Assembly: GCA_027295975.1 (NCBI GenBank)
Contig: JAPUJX010000173.1
Location: 1-5,969, forward strand
Direction of reading: 5' to 3'
Source of the DNA: Gammaproteobacteria bacterium
Lineage (GTDB): Bacteria > Pseudomonadota > Gammaproteobacteria > Pseudomonadales > Azotimanducaceae
DNA: 5,969 nucleotides
Of this stretch, positions 5,891-5,969 are shown piece after piece (the stretch's first letter is position 1; each line of letters opens with the position of its first letter). The position numbers and the translations under genes are program-made. Below the pieces are notes generated by a model that saw nothing but the letters and a program-made list of their open reading frames with translations, was not told the DNA's origin and did no database searches.

Positions 5891-5969
5891 CGCCTTTTCG
5901 GCTCAACTCGTCTCGCAGCATCGTTGCGTACTCGGTTGGCAATCCCGGAATTCGCGTACGCGCCGCTCG
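5874..5969 (-). CDS. C-terminal end of an upstream gene, probably the YdbS-like PH-domain partner (partial)
   Basis: In the minus-strand frame that begins at the right edge, 31 codons run to a TGA at 5874-5876. They read RAARTRIPGLPTEYATMLRDELSRKGDELAE, an 'IPGL...LRDEL' helical tail of the kind that ends small YdbS-type PH-domain proteins. The competing frame, which would end in an ATGA overlap, reads SGAYANSGIANRVRNDAARRVEPKRR and looks less like a protein. The gene overlaps the start of the three-PH-domain gene by 17 bp, so the two very likely form one operon, as ydbS and ydbT do elsewhere. The rest lies outside the window, so the assignment rests on a short tail plus context. Confidence 0.6.
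   Translation of the reverse strand, partial: RAARTRIPGLPTEYATMLRDELSRKGDELAE

Noticed and set aside
5887..5969. Alternative upstream frame ending in an ATGA overlap with the PH-domain gene
   Set aside because: The attractive ATGA overlap is outweighed by the product, which lacks the IPGL...LRDEL helical tail seen in the frame ending at 5874.

Overview
The window is a compact, GC-rich (high-50s % by eye) bacterial chromosomal segment with six protein-coding genes, two of them cut by the window edges. Very little is non-coding. The families present (a periplasmic PQQ-dependent alcohol dehydrogenase of the quinohaemoprotein kind, an MFE-2-like short-chain dehydrogenase, a secreted SnoaL-like protein, a bacterial transglutaminase and a YdbS/YdbT-type PH-domain pair) point to an aerobic Gram-negative heterotroph. 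A gammaproteobacterium is my best guess, by inference from family resemblance only. I see no mobile element, CRISPR array, tRNA, rRNA or phage gene.

Layout. Bases 1-1914 (minus) hold most of a PQQ alcohol dehydrogenase that runs off the left edge before its stop codon. A 192-bp divergent intergenic region (1915-2106) separates it from a plus-strand SDR of 291 codons (2107-2982). The SDR collides tail-to-tail with a minus-strand secreted SnoaL/NTF2-like gene (2979-3476). Their stop codons overlap and sit inside a perfect 10-bp inverted repeat that looks like a bidirectional terminator. A 109-bp divergent spacer (3477-3585) leads to a plus-strand transglutaminase-like gene (3586-4374). That gene overlaps tail-to-tail by 11 bp with a minus-strand three-domain PH membrane protein (4364-5890). 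The PH gene overlaps by 17 bp the end of an upstream minus-strand gene (5874-5969, partial), probably its smaller PH-domain partner.

How the genes may work together. The PQQ enzyme would oxidise an alcohol in the periplasm and pass electrons to cytochrome c. The divergent SDR resembles the (3R)-hydroxyacyl-CoA dehydrogenase domain of multifunctional beta-oxidation enzymes, so the pair could contribute to catabolism of an alcohol, lipid or steroid-like substrate; this is inferred from adjacency and family only. The PH-domain pair is a two-gene operon. The transglutaminase and the SnoaL-like gene are divergently transcribed and have no evident link to the others.

I did not find an undescribed system. 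The points most worth a second look are the hairpin over the overlapping stop codons, the metal-site residue of the PQQ enzyme, its uncleaved-looking N-terminal anchor, and small palindromes in the two divergent spacers.
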